Source: Acerihabitans arboris | Lineage (GTDB): Bacteria; Pseudomonadota; Gammaproteobacteria; Enterobacterales; Enterobacteriaceae | DNA: 64,000 nucleotides | Direction: 5' to 3' | Assembly (NCBI RefSeq): GCF_010131535.1 | Contig: NZ_WUBS01000008.1 | Location: forward strand, 1-64,000 | Part shown: positions 1 to 8,330 of the stretch, piece by piece | How the letters are laid out: every line of letters begins with the position of its first letter | Numbering within the stretch: the stretch's first letter is position 1 | Position numbers and translations under genes: made by a program | The notes under the pieces: generated by a model | The model's database searches: none | Told to the model about the DNA's origin: nothing | Seen by the model: the letters and a program-made list of their open reading frames with translations, nothing else

Positions 1-89
1 AGAAATGGACGATGCCGCTGAGGGACTGGCGCATGGCGATGAGCCGTTTTATTATCGAGTTCGGTGACCGCCTGGACGGTCACTTCTGA
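1..89 (+). mobile_element. IS256-family transposase, C-terminal end (partial)
   Basis: An open frame enters from the left edge at base 3 and gives 28 residues (ending RFIIEFGDRLDGHF) before a TGA at 87-89. The pattern W-x-x-P-x-x-x-W with an aromatic-rich tail is what I recognise at the C terminus of IS256-family (Mutator-type) transposases; this is recognition from memory, not a search. The element lies against the 3' end of the neighbouring solute-binding-protein gene and has evidently inserted into it. Only the last residues are visible, so it is unknown whether the transposase is intact. Confidence 0.6.
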
Positions 90-1180
90 GAAAAGGCATT
101 TACACAGAATCGTAAACAGGCTCTGGGATCATCATACGAGGATTTCCAGATCGGCAGGCTCAGGCGCGAATATTTATCCTGTACCGGCTGCGAGGTGATA
201 TAGCTGATGTATTGCCACGCCTGTTCGGGATGCCGGCTGGCCTTGGCGATGCCCAGGCCCATCGAACCGTTGACCGCCGAGACGCCGCCGGCCTCGGAAC
301 CCGGTGCCGGCACAATGCCGACGTCGCCGGCCACTTTGCTCTGTTTGGGATCGTTGGCCATGTTGTACATATAGGTCCAGTTCAGCGCAAAGGCCGCATC
401 GCCGTTGGAGAAGGCCTTACGCACATCCTCCTCAAGATATTCGCGCGAATTGGGATTGGTCAGGCCCTTATCCAGCGTTTCCTTCATATAGTTTACCGCT
501 TTCAATGAACCCGGATTGCTGAAATCCAGCTTGCCCTGGGTAAAGAAGCCGCCCTTGAAGGCCGACACCAGCGTGGTGTAGTCACAAATCAAGGCTTCAG
601 CCTGCGACCAGCTCCAGACCAACGGGTATTTCACGATCCCTTTTTGCTTTAATATCTCGGACTGCTCTTCCACCTGCCGCCAGGTTTGCGGCGGCGTGGC
701 GATGCCGGCCCTGCTCAGCATCGCCTTGTTGTAATAAAGATATTTGGTGTCGAGGATCCAGGGCAGGCCCCACACCTTATCCTGGTAGGTCACGGTGCTC
801 ATGGCGCCGGGGAAAATCTTGCTGCTGTCGTCGGCGTTAATCCGGGCGGTGACATCCTGCAATAAACCGAACTTGGTGAATTCCGCCGGCCAGATGGCGT
901 CAAACAGCACCACGTCATAACCGTTGCCGCCCGCGCCGCGCGCCGCGACGATTTTGTCATGCAGGGCTTCATAAGGCACAAATTCCAGGTTGACGTCGAT
1001 ATCCGGATGCTGCTGGGTAAAATCGGTGGTCATGGCGCGAATATCGCTTTCGCTGTAGGCAGCCTGGGTCATAAACAGCGCGTTGATTTGGGTTTTCGCC
1101 AGGGCCTGCGCCGAAAGTCCCAGCGAGAGGACCGACAACGCGCAGAGCGTCAGGGCGGGGTATAGGGTTTTCATTTTCAT
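80..1180 (-). pseudogene. sugar ABC transporter solute-binding protein, 3' end truncated by an IS
   Basis: The product is a periplasmic family-1 extracellular solute-binding protein of the CUT1 (maltose/multiple-sugar) class. It has a signal peptide of about 28 residues ending AQALA. Family-like stretches include YDVVLFDAIWPAEF, DTKYLYYNKAML and the region around NGDAAFALNW. It reads 366 residues where such proteins usually have 410-430. The last dozen residues (after DDP) are encoded by the IS end, so 50 or so native C-terminal residues are missing, and the C-terminal lobe is probably damaged. The ATG at 1180 has a GGAG box 7 bases upstream. The gene is divergent from a ROK regulator; its permeases would lie left of the window beyond the IS. 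Confidence 0.75.
95..123. repeat. probable terminal inverted repeat of the IS256-family element
   Basis: Directly after the transposase stop there is a stretch reading ggcatttacacagaat then cgtaaacaggctc. The TTTACACA core is typical of IS256-family ends. The reading frame of the disrupted binding protein changes from family-like sequence (DDP) to unrelated residues at about 122-127, which puts the element's outer boundary near 123. The left end lies outside the window, so the exact repeat and target duplication cannot be checked here. Confidence 0.4.
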
Positions 1181-1220
1181 TCTCTCTCTCCGGCAGCAGA
1201 CTGCATGGATGGGGTAATTA

Positions 1221-1233
1221 AATCAATTTGATT
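1221..1233. promoter_or_regulatory. palindromic operator AATCAA-T-TTGATT, copy 1
   Basis: A perfect 6-bp inverted repeat around a single T. It lies about 40 bases upstream of the binding-protein start, where a bound repressor would block its promoter. The same 13 bases occur at 1432-1444. The likely ligand-binding partner is the divergent ROK regulator. Confidence 0.65.
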
Positions 1234-1431
1234 GTTTTAATGGACGAAAGCAATTGCCAACATCTAACCTTGTGATCGATATCTCGCCACATTAATTTAA
1301 CATTGGCGCATGCCATTAAAATTTTTCCGCCCGGCGCCGACAGCGGGCATGCTGCGCTAGACCTATTGACTGGCCTATTGCAATAGCCACGCTGCAATAG
1401 CCATGCCGAAATCTGCCGCTCGTGATTACTA

Positions 1432-1444
1432 AATCAATTTGATT
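1432..1444. promoter_or_regulatory. palindromic operator AATCAA-T-TTGATT, copy 2
   Basis: Identical to the copy at 1221-1233, including flanking bases (TAAATCAATTTGATTG). It lies 53 bases before the ROK start codon. The two centres are 211 bp apart, close to twenty helical turns, which would allow looping; that is inference. Confidence 0.65.
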
Positions 1445-1497
1445 GCTATATAACAAGCCCCCATACTGGCGCCACGGGCGGTGAAGGGTACGGACTC

Positions 1498-2670
1498 ATG
1501 AGAACATCAGGAACCAATTTGGAGCACGCCAGGGCGCATAACCGGCGTGTGGTGATCGAGGCCATTCGGTTAAACGGCGAACTGACGCGCGCGGAACTGG
1601 CGCGCCTGACGGCGCTGACGCCGCAGACCGTATCCAATATCGTCGCCGAGCTCGGGCAGGCCGGCATCCTGTCTTCCCATGCCCCGCGGCATATCGGCGG
1701 ACGCGGCCAGCCGGCGGTGCCCATTACTCTTAATCCGAACAGCGCCTACTCGATCGGCATTCACCTCGATCATCAAACCCTGCTGATTGTCCTGGTTGAT
1801 CTGACCGGCAACGTGCGCTTCAGGCGCCTTTGCCTGGTGCAAAAGCCCCAGCCCGGTGCAACGCTTGCGCTGATCAAACAGCTGTTGGCGGAAATGAAAC
1901 AGCAGGTTCCGGTCGACTGGGGCAAAATGTTGGGGATCGGCGTGGTGATGCCGGGACCCTTTGGCGTCGAGGGCCTGTCGTCCGAAGGACCTACCACCCT
2001 GCACGGATGGGAAAATGTCGACGTAGTGGCGGAGCTGGCGGCGGCCACCGGCCTGCCGGTCACACTTGAGAACGACGCCACCGTGGCGGCCATTGGCGAG
2101 CGGTTCCACGGCGTCGCCAAGCAGCTGGATTCATTCATCTATCTTTATATCGGCACCGGCCTGGGCGCCGGCATCTTCACCGACGGCCATATCTACACCG
2201 GCCATGCGCATAATGCCGGCGAGGTGGGCCATATGGTGGTGCAGCCCGGCGGACGCCTGTGCTCTTGCGGCAACCATGGCTGCCTGGAGCGCTACCTATC
2301 GCTGCAGGCGGCTTATGAAGCCTGCGGGCTGGATCCCATGACCGCCATGCCCGGGGATCTGCTGCAGGTGGATCAAACCCGCTTTGATCGCTGGATCGAC
2401 TCGGCCCTGCCGGCAACCCGGCAGGCGATCAATATCCTTGAATGTATTTTTGACGCCGAAGCGGTGATTATCGGTGGCCAGATGCCGCAGCCGCTGGTGG
2501 AAAAAATTGTCGGGCGCCTGCATCCGCTGCTGCGCTCGGTGCGCAGCAAATACCGCGAGGGACACCGGGTGAGGATTGGGTTGAACGGCACCGATACCGC
2601 CGCCCTGGGCGCGGCGGCGCTGCCGATATTCGATGAATTCAATCCGCAGTATGAAGTGCTGCTGAAATAA
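1498..2670 (+). CDS. ROK-family transcriptional repressor
   Basis: A 390-residue protein with an N-terminal winged-helix DNA-binding domain (about residues 15-70, with LTRAELARLTALTPQTVSNIV as the helix-turn-helix) followed by a ROK sugar-kinase-like fold. The ROK zinc motif is intact (CSCGNHGCLE, near residue 258) and is preceded by the GHMVV histidine. The segment IGTGLGAGIF matches the nucleotide/sugar loop. This architecture is that of NagC/Mlc/XylR-type regulators that respond to a sugar or sugar phosphate. It is divergent from the sugar-binding-protein gene and probably represses it through the twin palindromes. A GAAGGG box precedes the ATG. The inducer cannot be inferred. Confidence 0.88.
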   Translation: MRTSGTNLEHARAHNRRVVIEAIRLNGELTRAELARLTALTPQTVSNIVAELGQAGILSSHAPRHIGGRGQPAVPITLNPNSAYSIGIHLDHQTLLIVLVDLTGNVRFRRLCLVQKPQPGATLALIKQLLAEMKQQVPVDWGKMLGIGVVMPGPFGVEGLSSEGPTTLHGWENVDVVAELAAATGLPVTLENDATVAAIGERFHGVAKQLDSFIYLYIGTGLGAGIFTDGHIYTGHAHNAGEVGHMVVQPGGRLCSCGNHGCLERYLSLQAAYEACGLDPMTAMPGDLLQVDQTRFDRWIDSALPATRQAINILECIFDAEAVIIGGQMPQPLVEKIVGRLHPLLRSVRSKYREGHRVRIGLNGTDTAALGAAALPIFDEFNPQYEVLLK

Positions 2671-2740
2671 CCGGTCCGGCAGTTCGGGGCCGGCACGGCA
2701 AAAGAATAACGGCAGGCCGGGGCGGCGCCCCGGCGGTCGG

Positions 2741-3502
2741 TCAATGCAGGATCTGGGACAGGAACGCCCGGGTGCGCTCCGATTTTGGCTGGGTGAAAAA
2801 TTCATTTGGCGAAGATTGCTCGACGATCTCCCCGCGATCCATAAAGATCACCCGATCGGCGACGGTACGGGCAAACCCCATCTCATGCGTTACGCACAGC
2901 ATGGTCATGCCGTCGTTGGCCAGGCCGATCATGGTATCGAGCACCTCTTTGACCATTTCTGGATCCAGCGCCGAGGTCGGTTCGTCAAACAGCATGATCT
3001 TTGGTTTCATGCACAGCGAACGGGCAATGGCCACCCGCTGCTGCTGGCCGCCGGATAGCTGGCCGGGGAATTTATGCGCGTGCTCGACAATCCGCACCCG
3101 CTGCAGATAATGCATGGCCAGCTCTTCGGCTTCTTTTTTCGGCATCTTGCGCACCCAGATCGGCGCCAGGGTGCAGTTTTGCAGCACCGTCAGGTGTGGG
3201 AACAGATTGAAGTGCTGGAACACCATGCCCACCTCGGTGCGCACGCGTTCGATATTGCGCAGATCGTCGTCCAGCAGAGTGCCGTCCACCACGATGGTGC
3301 CCTGTTGATGCTCTTCAAGGTGGTTGATGCAGCGAATGGTGGTGGACTTGCCGGAACCGGAAGGCCCGCACAGCACAATACGTTCGCCGGCTTTCACCTG
3401 CAAATTGATGTCTTTCAATACATGGAACTGGCCGTACCACTTATTGACGTTTTCCAGCGTAATCATTAATCGGTCCGGCTGGTTGGCGTTGTTGTCGCTC
3501 AT
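2741..3502 (-). CDS. aapP: general L-amino acid ABC transporter ATP-binding protein AapP/YhdZ
   Basis: A 253-residue polar-amino-acid-type ATPase. Walker A is GPSGSGKST (near residue 46), the signature is LSGGQQQR, and Walker B is [12 protein letters not shown]. It would energise the AapQ/AapM permease pair on the cytoplasmic face. It is the last gene of an operon read leftward (aapJ, aapQ, aapM, aapP), 8 bases after aapM. The gene order equals E. coli yhdWXYZ and Rhizobium aapJQMP. Confidence 0.92.
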   Translation of the reverse strand: MSDNNANQPDRLMITLENVNKWYGQFHVLKDINLQVKAGERIVLCGPSGSGKSTTIRCINHLEEHQQGTIVVDGTLLDDDLRNIERVRTEVGMVFQHFNLFPHLTVLQNCTLAPIWVRKMPKKEAEELAMHYLQRVRIVEHAHKFPGQLSGGQQQRVAIARSLCMKPKIMLFDEPTSALDPEMVKEVLDTMIGLANDGMTMLCVTHEMGFARTVADRVIFMDRGEIVEQSSPNEFFTQPKSERTRAFLSQILH

Positions 3503-3510
3503 GATCTACC

Positions 3511-4623
3511 TCAATGGGTGGAGGAATGTCCGGTTTGAAAGCGCCTTTCCAAATGTTGGCTATAGCGGGACATACTAAAACAGAAAATCCAATAGACCGC
3601 CGCGGCAAAGACATATCCTTCCGTCGACATACCGAGCCAGGCCGGATCGACCGTGGCCTGCTGCACGCTACTGAACAAATCGAACAAACCGATAATCACC
3701 ACCAGGCTGGTGTCTTTAAACAGCGCGATGATGGTGTTGACCAGGCCGGGAATCACCATTTTCAGGGCCTGGGGCAGGATAACCAGCCCCTGGGTTTTCC
3801 AGTAACCAAGCGCCAGCGATTCCGCCGCCTCGTACTGGCCCCGGGGCAGGGCCTGCAGGCCGCCGCGCACCACTTCCGCCACATAGGCCGACTGGAACAT
3901 GATAACCCCGACCAGCGCCCGGATAAGCTTATCGATATTGGTCCCTTCCGACAGGAACAGCGGCAGCATTACCGAGGACATAAACAGCACGGTAATCAGC
4001 GGCACCCCGCGCCAGAACTCGATAAAGATAATGCAAAACCATTGCACCACCGGCATCTTCGAACGCCGGCCCAGCGCCAGCAGCACGCCTAGGGGCAGCG
4101 CCCCGGCGATACCCACCGCCGCGATGATAAGCGTCAGGGTCAGGCCGCCCCATTGGCGGGTTTCCACTCGGGACAAGCCGAAAAAGCCGCCATACAGCAT
4201 CACCCAGGTAAAAACGGGAAACGCCACCGCCCAGCAGACAATATAGCGCCCGCGGCGGGGCATGCCCTTCCAGAACATCGGCAGCAGGCTCAGCAACCCG
4301 ACCGCCAGGGCCAGGTTAATGCGCCAGCGCTGGTCGAAGGGATACAGGCCGTACATGAACTGGCCGAAGCGGGCGTGGATAAAGACCCAGCAGGCGCCGT
4401 CGCGGGTACAATCGGCGCGGGTGGTGCCCACCCAGTTGGCCTGCAATACCAGCCAGTTCAGCATGGGTGGAATAATGATCCACAGCAGCCACAGGCAAAA
4501 CAGCGTCAGCAGGCTATTGGACAGGCTGGAAAACAGGTTCTGGCGTATCCAGAGCACCGCCTGCGCCAATCGGCTACGCGACGCTGTCGCTACGGGTTCA
4601 TGCGGATTTATTGTCATGGTCAT
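3511..4623 (-). CDS. aapM: general L-amino acid ABC transporter permease AapM/YhdY
   Basis: A 370-residue inner-membrane permease of the HisM/GlnP class with an extended N-terminal region. The EAA-type loop is visible as GQYEAAESLALGYWKTQGLVILPQALK in pieces near residue 265-290. Members of the Aap group are longer (about 370-400 residues) than usual amino-acid permeases, and this one fits. Two in-frame ATGs, 6 bases apart, occur at the start; either may be used. The gene follows aapQ by 9 bases. Confidence 0.9.
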   Translation of the reverse strand: MTMTINPHEPVATASRSRLAQAVLWIRQNLFSSLSNSLLTLFCLWLLWIIIPPMLNWLVLQANWVGTTRADCTRDGACWVFIHARFGQFMYGLYPFDQRWRINLALAVGLLSLLPMFWKGMPRRGRYIVCWAVAFPVFTWVMLYGGFFGLSRVETRQWGGLTLTLIIAAVGIAGALPLGVLLALGRRSKMPVVQWFCIIFIEFWRGVPLITVLFMSSVMLPLFLSEGTNIDKLIRALVGVIMFQSAYVAEVVRGGLQALPRGQYEAAESLALGYWKTQGLVILPQALKMVIPGLVNTIIALFKDTSLVVIIGLFDLFSSVQQATVDPAWLGMSTEGYVFAAAVYWIFCFSMSRYSQHLERRFQTGHSSTH

Positions 4624-4632
4624 GAATGTCTC

Positions 4633-5811
4633 TTAGCGCTCAACCAATGCTTTACGTCGGTTGTAAATGTTCATTAAGAACGAAATCCCCAGACTGATGA
4701 CCAGATAAACCGACATGGTAATGGCGATGGTTTCAATCGCCTGCCCGGTCTGGTTGAGCACCGACCCGGCAAACAGCGATACCATATCCGGATAACCGAT
4801 GGCGGCCGCCAGCGAGGAGTTCTTGACGATATTCAGGTATTGGCTGGTCAGGGGCGGGATAATCACGCGCATTGCCTGCGGCAGGATCACCTGGTTTAAC
4901 GTAACCGGATTAGGCAGTCCCAGCGAGCGGGCCGCTTCATGTTGGCCGAAGGGCACCGATTGGATGCCGGAGCGGATCACTTCGGCGATAAAGGTAGAGG
5001 TATAAACCGACAGGGCCAGCGTCAGCGCGGCCAGTTCGGGGATAAGCACCATGCCGCCGCGGAAGTTAAACCCGCGCAAGACCGGCAGGTCCCAATGGAT
5101 AGCAGCGCCGAATACCAGCTGCGCGCCGCCGGGCAGGACAATCAGCAGCAGGATGATCCAGGGCCAGCTGCGGCGCAGTTCGCCGGTGGCCATCTGGTGG
5201 CGGCGGTTAATCCTGAACAGGATAACTGACGCCAGCACCGCGATAATGAAGGCGGCCAGGCTGGCCGTTGCCCCTTCGCCCATCAGCGGGGTGGGCATGT
5301 ACAGGCCGCGGTTGCTGAGAAAGGCCACGTCAAAGGCGTTTACCGCCTGGCGGGGGCCGGGCAGATTGCGCAGCACGGCGAAATACCAGAAGAAGATTTG
5401 CAGCAGCGGCGGGATATTACGAAAGGTCTCGATATAGATGGTCGACAGTTTACGTAATAACCAGTTGTCCGACAGCCGTGAAAGTCCGATGAAAAAGCCG
5501 AGCAGCGAAGCGAAAACGATACACAGCGCGGAGACTAATAAGGTGTTAAGCAGCCCGACGATAAACACCCGTCCGTAGGTATCGCCCTGCTCAAAGGGAA
5601 TAAGATGCTGCACGATGCCGAAGCCGGCGGAGTCGTGCAGGAAACCAAAACCGGACGTAATGCCGCGATTGCTGAGATTGGTCAGCGTGTTGTGCAGGAT
5701 GTAGCCGCCAAAGGCCACGACCACCACGACAGCCAGTATCTGGTAGATCCAGGCGCGAACCGCAGGGTTGGTCAACGAGAAGGCACCTTTTACGGTTTGG
5801 CGTTGTTGCAT
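4633..5811 (-). CDS. aapQ: general L-amino acid ABC transporter permease AapQ/YhdX
   Basis: A 392-residue polytopic permease, the partner of AapM. The cytoplasmic coupling loop is seen as GQHEAARSLGLPNPVTLNQV, followed by LPQAMRVIIPPLTSQYLN. The ATG at 5811 is preferred over the in-frame TTG at 5817, because GAGG lies 8 bases before the ATG. It is separated from aapJ by about 78 bases that hold a hairpin likely to lower permease expression relative to the binding protein. Confidence 0.9.
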   Translation of the reverse strand: MQQRQTVKGAFSLTNPAVRAWIYQILAVVVVVAFGGYILHNTLTNLSNRGITSGFGFLHDSAGFGIVQHLIPFEQGDTYGRVFIVGLLNTLLVSALCIVFASLLGFFIGLSRLSDNWLLRKLSTIYIETFRNIPPLLQIFFWYFAVLRNLPGPRQAVNAFDVAFLSNRGLYMPTPLMGEGATASLAAFIIAVLASVILFRINRRHQMATGELRRSWPWIILLLIVLPGGAQLVFGAAIHWDLPVLRGFNFRGGMVLIPELAALTLALSVYTSTFIAEVIRSGIQSVPFGQHEAARSLGLPNPVTLNQVILPQAMRVIIPPLTSQYLNIVKNSSLAAAIGYPDMVSLFAGSVLNQTGQAIETIAITMSVYLVISLGISFLMNIYNRRKALVER

Positions 5812-5843
5812 GTGCAAAGCCTCAGGATAAAATAATCTGCTGG

Positions 5844-5870
5844 AAAAGCACCGGCGGGATACGCCGGTGC
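5844..5870 (-). terminator. intercistronic hairpin with T-run between aapJ and aapQ
   Basis: On the minus strand GCACCGGCG, a loop TATCC and CGCCGGTGC form a perfect 9-bp stem followed by TTTT. It sits right after the aapJ stop. A partial terminator or mRNA-end-stabilising stem at this place is common in ABC operons and gives more binding protein than permease. Confidence 0.7.
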
Positions 5871-5889
5871 CCCCGCACTGTGGCTGGTA

Positions 5890-6915
5890 TTAACGAACCG
5901 GCGGTGCGTACTGGATGCCGCCCTGATTCCATAATGCATTCAGGCCGCGCTTGATTTTAAGCTCGCTGCCGGCGCCTACGTTGCGATCGAAGATTTCGCC
6001 GTAGTTACCTACTTGTTTAACGATTTTGTATGCCCAATCATTCGGCAGCTTCAGCTGTTCGCCGAAGTTGCCTTCTTTACCCAGCAGGTGGGCCATATCG
6101 GGCGTTGCCGGCGAGGCGGCCATTTGGTCAACGTTTTTCGAGTTCACGCCCATTTCTTCGGCGTCGAGCATGGCAAACAGCGACCATTTGACGATGGTGA
6201 ACCAATCTTCATCACCGCGACGCACTACCGGCCCCAAAGGTTCTTTGGAAATAACTTCCGGCAATACGACGTAATCATCAGGCTTGCCCAGCTTGATACG
6301 CAGCGCGTAGAGCTGCGACTGGTCGGAAGACAGGGTATCGCAACGGCCGGACTCAAGCGCTTTGGCGCTTTCATCGGAACGGTCGAAGGTCACCGGGGTG
6401 AACTGCATTTTGTTGGCTTTGAAATAGTCGGCCACGTTCAGCTCGGTATCGGTACCGGCCTGGATACATACGGTGGCGCCGTCGAGATCTTTAGCGCTTT
6501 TCAGCCCGGCTTTTTTATGGGTCAGGAAGCCGATGCCGTCGTAATAGTTCACACCGGCGAACACCATGCCCATGGACGCGTCGCGAGACGACGTCCAGGT
6601 GGTATTGCGCGACAGAATATCCACTTCGCCTGATTGCAGCGCGGTGAAACGTTCTTTTGCCGTCAGGGGAGTGTATTTGACCTTGGTATCGTCGCCAAAC
6701 ACGGCGGAGGCGACGGCACGGCATACGTCCACGTCTATACCGGTGAATTTACCGCTGGCATCGGCATAAGAAAAACCGGGCAGGCCGTCACTGATACCAC
6801 ATTGCACAAAACCTTTTTTCTTTACCGCGTCCAACGTCGTGCCTGCGTGTGCCTGATTGGCTACCGCAAAAAGGGTGGCTGCGGCAACCAAGGTGGAAAT
6901 CATCATTTTTTTCAT
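5890..6915 (-). CDS. aapJ: general L-amino acid ABC transporter periplasmic binding protein AapJ/YhdW
   Basis: A periplasmic binding protein for a broad range of L-amino acids. The start is set at the ATG at 6915 (341 residues, MKKMMISTLVAAATLF), which begins a clean signal peptide ending NQAHA and has AGGA just upstream; a longer frame back to 6975 has no such support. Family features include GFVQCGISDGLPGFSY, the DVDVCRAVASA region and SRNTTWTSSRD. It is the first gene of the aapJQMP operon and the operon's expected dominant product. Confidence 0.93.
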   Translation of the reverse strand: MKKMMISTLVAAATLFAVANQAHAGTTLDAVKKKGFVQCGISDGLPGFSYADASGKFTGIDVDVCRAVASAVFGDDTKVKYTPLTAKERFTALQSGEVDILSRNTTWTSSRDASMGMVFAGVNYYDGIGFLTHKKAGLKSAKDLDGATVCIQAGTDTELNVADYFKANKMQFTPVTFDRSDESAKALESGRCDTLSSDQSQLYALRIKLGKPDDYVVLPEVISKEPLGPVVRRGDEDWFTIVKWSLFAMLDAEEMGVNSKNVDQMAASPATPDMAHLLGKEGNFGEQLKLPNDWAYKIVKQVGNYGEIFDRNVGAGSELKIKRGLNALWNQGGIQYAPPVR

Positions 6916-7012
6916 AAAGAATCCTGTGAGGCAGAAAATTAAAGCCAGTGGTGTTGATGCACTTTTGCAGCGCATCCATCCTGTCTATTGGCATAGTGCC
7001 AGTAACCTCTAT

Positions 7013-7029
7013 AGCAAAGGGGATGCCAA
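7013..7029 (-). promoter_or_regulatory. sigma-54 (-24/-12) promoter of aapJQMP
   Basis: On the minus strand the sequence TTGGCATCCCCTTTGCT gives the invariant GG and GC at exactly the 12-base spacing of the sigma-54 consensus (TGGCACG-N4-TTGCA). It points at aapJ and would give a leader of about 87 bases. E. coli yhdW is known as an Ntr-regulated gene, which agrees. Confidence 0.75.
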
Positions 7030-7081
7030 TCTGGCGGTTGCCTGCCCGGCGGGAGTACTCACAACTTATTAACAGTTATGC

Positions 7082-7119
7082 TGCGCCAAAATAGGCCGGT
7101 TACGCACAAATATAGTGCA
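7082..7119. promoter_or_regulatory. tandem NtrC-like enhancer boxes upstream of aapJ
   Basis: Bases 7103-7119 read C-GCAC-AAATATA-GTGC-A, matching the NtrC pattern TGCAC-N7-GTGCA except at the edge. Bases 7082-7098 (TGCGCC-AAAATAG-GCCG) are a weaker copy. Centres are 21 bp apart (two helical turns) and 85-110 bases from the predicted sigma-54 start site, as at glnA. A further perfect palindrome, GTGCAAT-C-ATTGCAC, lies at 7242-7256, nearer the cold-shock gene. Confidence 0.55.
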
Positions 7120-7319
7120 ACGACGGCGCGGTCGCACCACGCTGATGCCTTCGGTTCCGTTATCTGGGAGCGGGTTGGCATTATTCGATGGCAACCGGCG
7201 ACAATCGGGCGCATACGGGGGTGAATGAAATGGTTCGGCAGGTGCAATCATTGCACTGAAAATGAACCATTTGATAATAATGCTTGCGCCGCGGGCGTTA
7301 TTATGAGTAAATAGCATCA

Positions 7320-7499
7320 ACGGTTTGTAGTACAGACCTATTTATGTAAGCCATTTTAGTAAAGTTGTTCAAGTAAAAGCGATAGTCTACCATCACTTCT
7401 TCGACGAATTTCCTTCTTAAGTGTCCATAAGTAATCCCTGGCAAACAGACCTTTTCAACTCGCCACGTTGTGGCACAAATAATTATGAAGGAAGTATCT
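7320..7499 (+). promoter_or_regulatory. cold-shock leader with cold box (cspA-type 5' UTR)
   Basis: ACGGTTTGTAGTACAGACC at 7320-7338 closely resembles the start of the E. coli cspA transcript (acggtttgacgtacagacc), which contains the cold box. About 160 bases of untranslated leader follow to the start codon, the length seen in cspA. In that family this leader refolds at low temperature and controls mRNA stability and translation. Confidence 0.75.
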
Positions 7500-7712
7500 A
7501 TGTCTGACAAAATGACTGGTTTAGTAAAATGGTTTGACGCTGGTAAAGGTTTCGGTTTCATCACTCCTGCTGACGGCAGCAAAGATGTGTTCGTACACTT
7601 CTCCGCCATCCAGAGCAATGATTTCAAGACCCTTGACGAAGGTCAACGCGTTGAATTCACTATCGAAAAAGGCCAGAAAGGCCCATCTGCCGCCAACGTT
7701 GTCGCTCTGTAA
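7500..7712 (+). CDS. cold-shock protein, CspA family
   Basis: A 70-residue single cold-shock domain. RNP1 (KGFGFI) and RNP2 (VFVHFSAI) are present, with [17 protein letters not shown] at the N terminus. It binds single-stranded RNA/DNA as an RNA chaperone. The start is the ATG at 7500 after GAAGGA, not an upstream in-frame ATG at 7470. The cspA-type leader suggests cold induction. Which paralogue (A, B, G, E) it is cannot be decided by eye. Confidence 0.93.
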   Translation: MSDKMTGLVKWFDAGKGFGFITPADGSKDVFVHFSAIQSNDFKTLDEGQRVEFTIEKGQKGPSAANVVAL

Positions 7713-7836
7713 TTTAACTATTACGAAGTCATAAACCCGCAGCAACAGGTACCGGATTGTTCCAATAGGACAGACCCTGACCGCGGCATTGCCGCCTGAT
7801 TACCCAGGGCATCCGTTACCTGATAAAGAATTCAAG

Positions 7837-7863
7837 AACCCCGACCTGGTCGGGGTTTTTTTT
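7837..7863 (+). terminator. rho-independent terminator after the cold-shock gene
   Basis: AACCCCGACC-TGGTCGGGGTT followed by eight T residues: a perfect GC-rich stem with a U-tract, about 125 bases after the csp stop. Confidence 0.9.
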
Positions 7864-7963
7864 CGTCCAAAATCCGCCGAACGATTAACGCTGTTTTGCC
7901 GCTTGACTTAGAGCGCGCTCGAACGTTTAGCATAAGCCAGGTTGGGACAAGATAAGGATCGGT

Positions 7964-8326
7964 ATGAAAATCGGTGATATTGCCAAACAGACCGGGCTGA
8001 CGGCCCATACCCTGCGTTATTACGAACGCATCGGCCTGCTGCCTTATGCCCTGCGGGATAATGCGGGGCAACGTTCTTATGACGGCGCCATCCTGCCCTG
8101 GATCGCTTTTTTGCAACGCCTGAAAACCACCGGCATGCCGATACGCGACATGCTGAGCTACGCCGGCCTGCGCAACGGCGGGGCAGCAACGATACCCGGG
8201 CGGCGGCACTTGCTGGAGACGCATCGTCAACGGATACAGGCGCATATTGCCGAGCTGCAATCTTCACTGCTGGTCCTCGACGCCAAAATTGCCGGTTACG
8301 CCGACGCTAACGTTCATGAGGAGTAA
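7964..8326 (+). CDS. MerR-family transcriptional regulator
   Basis: A 120-residue regulator. The N-terminal winged helix is typical of MerR (MKIGDIAKQTGLTAHTLRYY, then ERIGLLP), followed by a C-terminal coiled coil (about residues 80-115). It has no cysteine cluster for metals, so it is likely of the SoxR/TipA-like organic-signal type, as in the YyaN/AdhR branch. The downstream carboxymuconolactone-decarboxylase-like gene starts 4 bases after its stop, and its ribosome site lies inside this gene, so the two are co-transcribed. Confidence 0.88.
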   Translation: MKIGDIAKQTGLTAHTLRYYERIGLLPYALRDNAGQRSYDGAILPWIAFLQRLKTTGMPIRDMLSYAGLRNGGAATIPGRRHLLETHRQRIQAHIAELQSSLLVLDAKIAGYADANVHEE

Positions 8327-8330
8327 AAAT

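Larger units (their letters stand above)
1181..1497. promoter_or_regulatory. divergent control region between binding-protein gene and ROK repressor
   Basis: This 317-base gap holds the promoters of two divergent genes and a duplicated palindrome (listed separately). It also contains runs of short CAATAG/GCAATAGCCA repeats around 1370-1404. No convincing -35/-10 pair could be fixed by eye on either strand. Confidence 0.6.
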
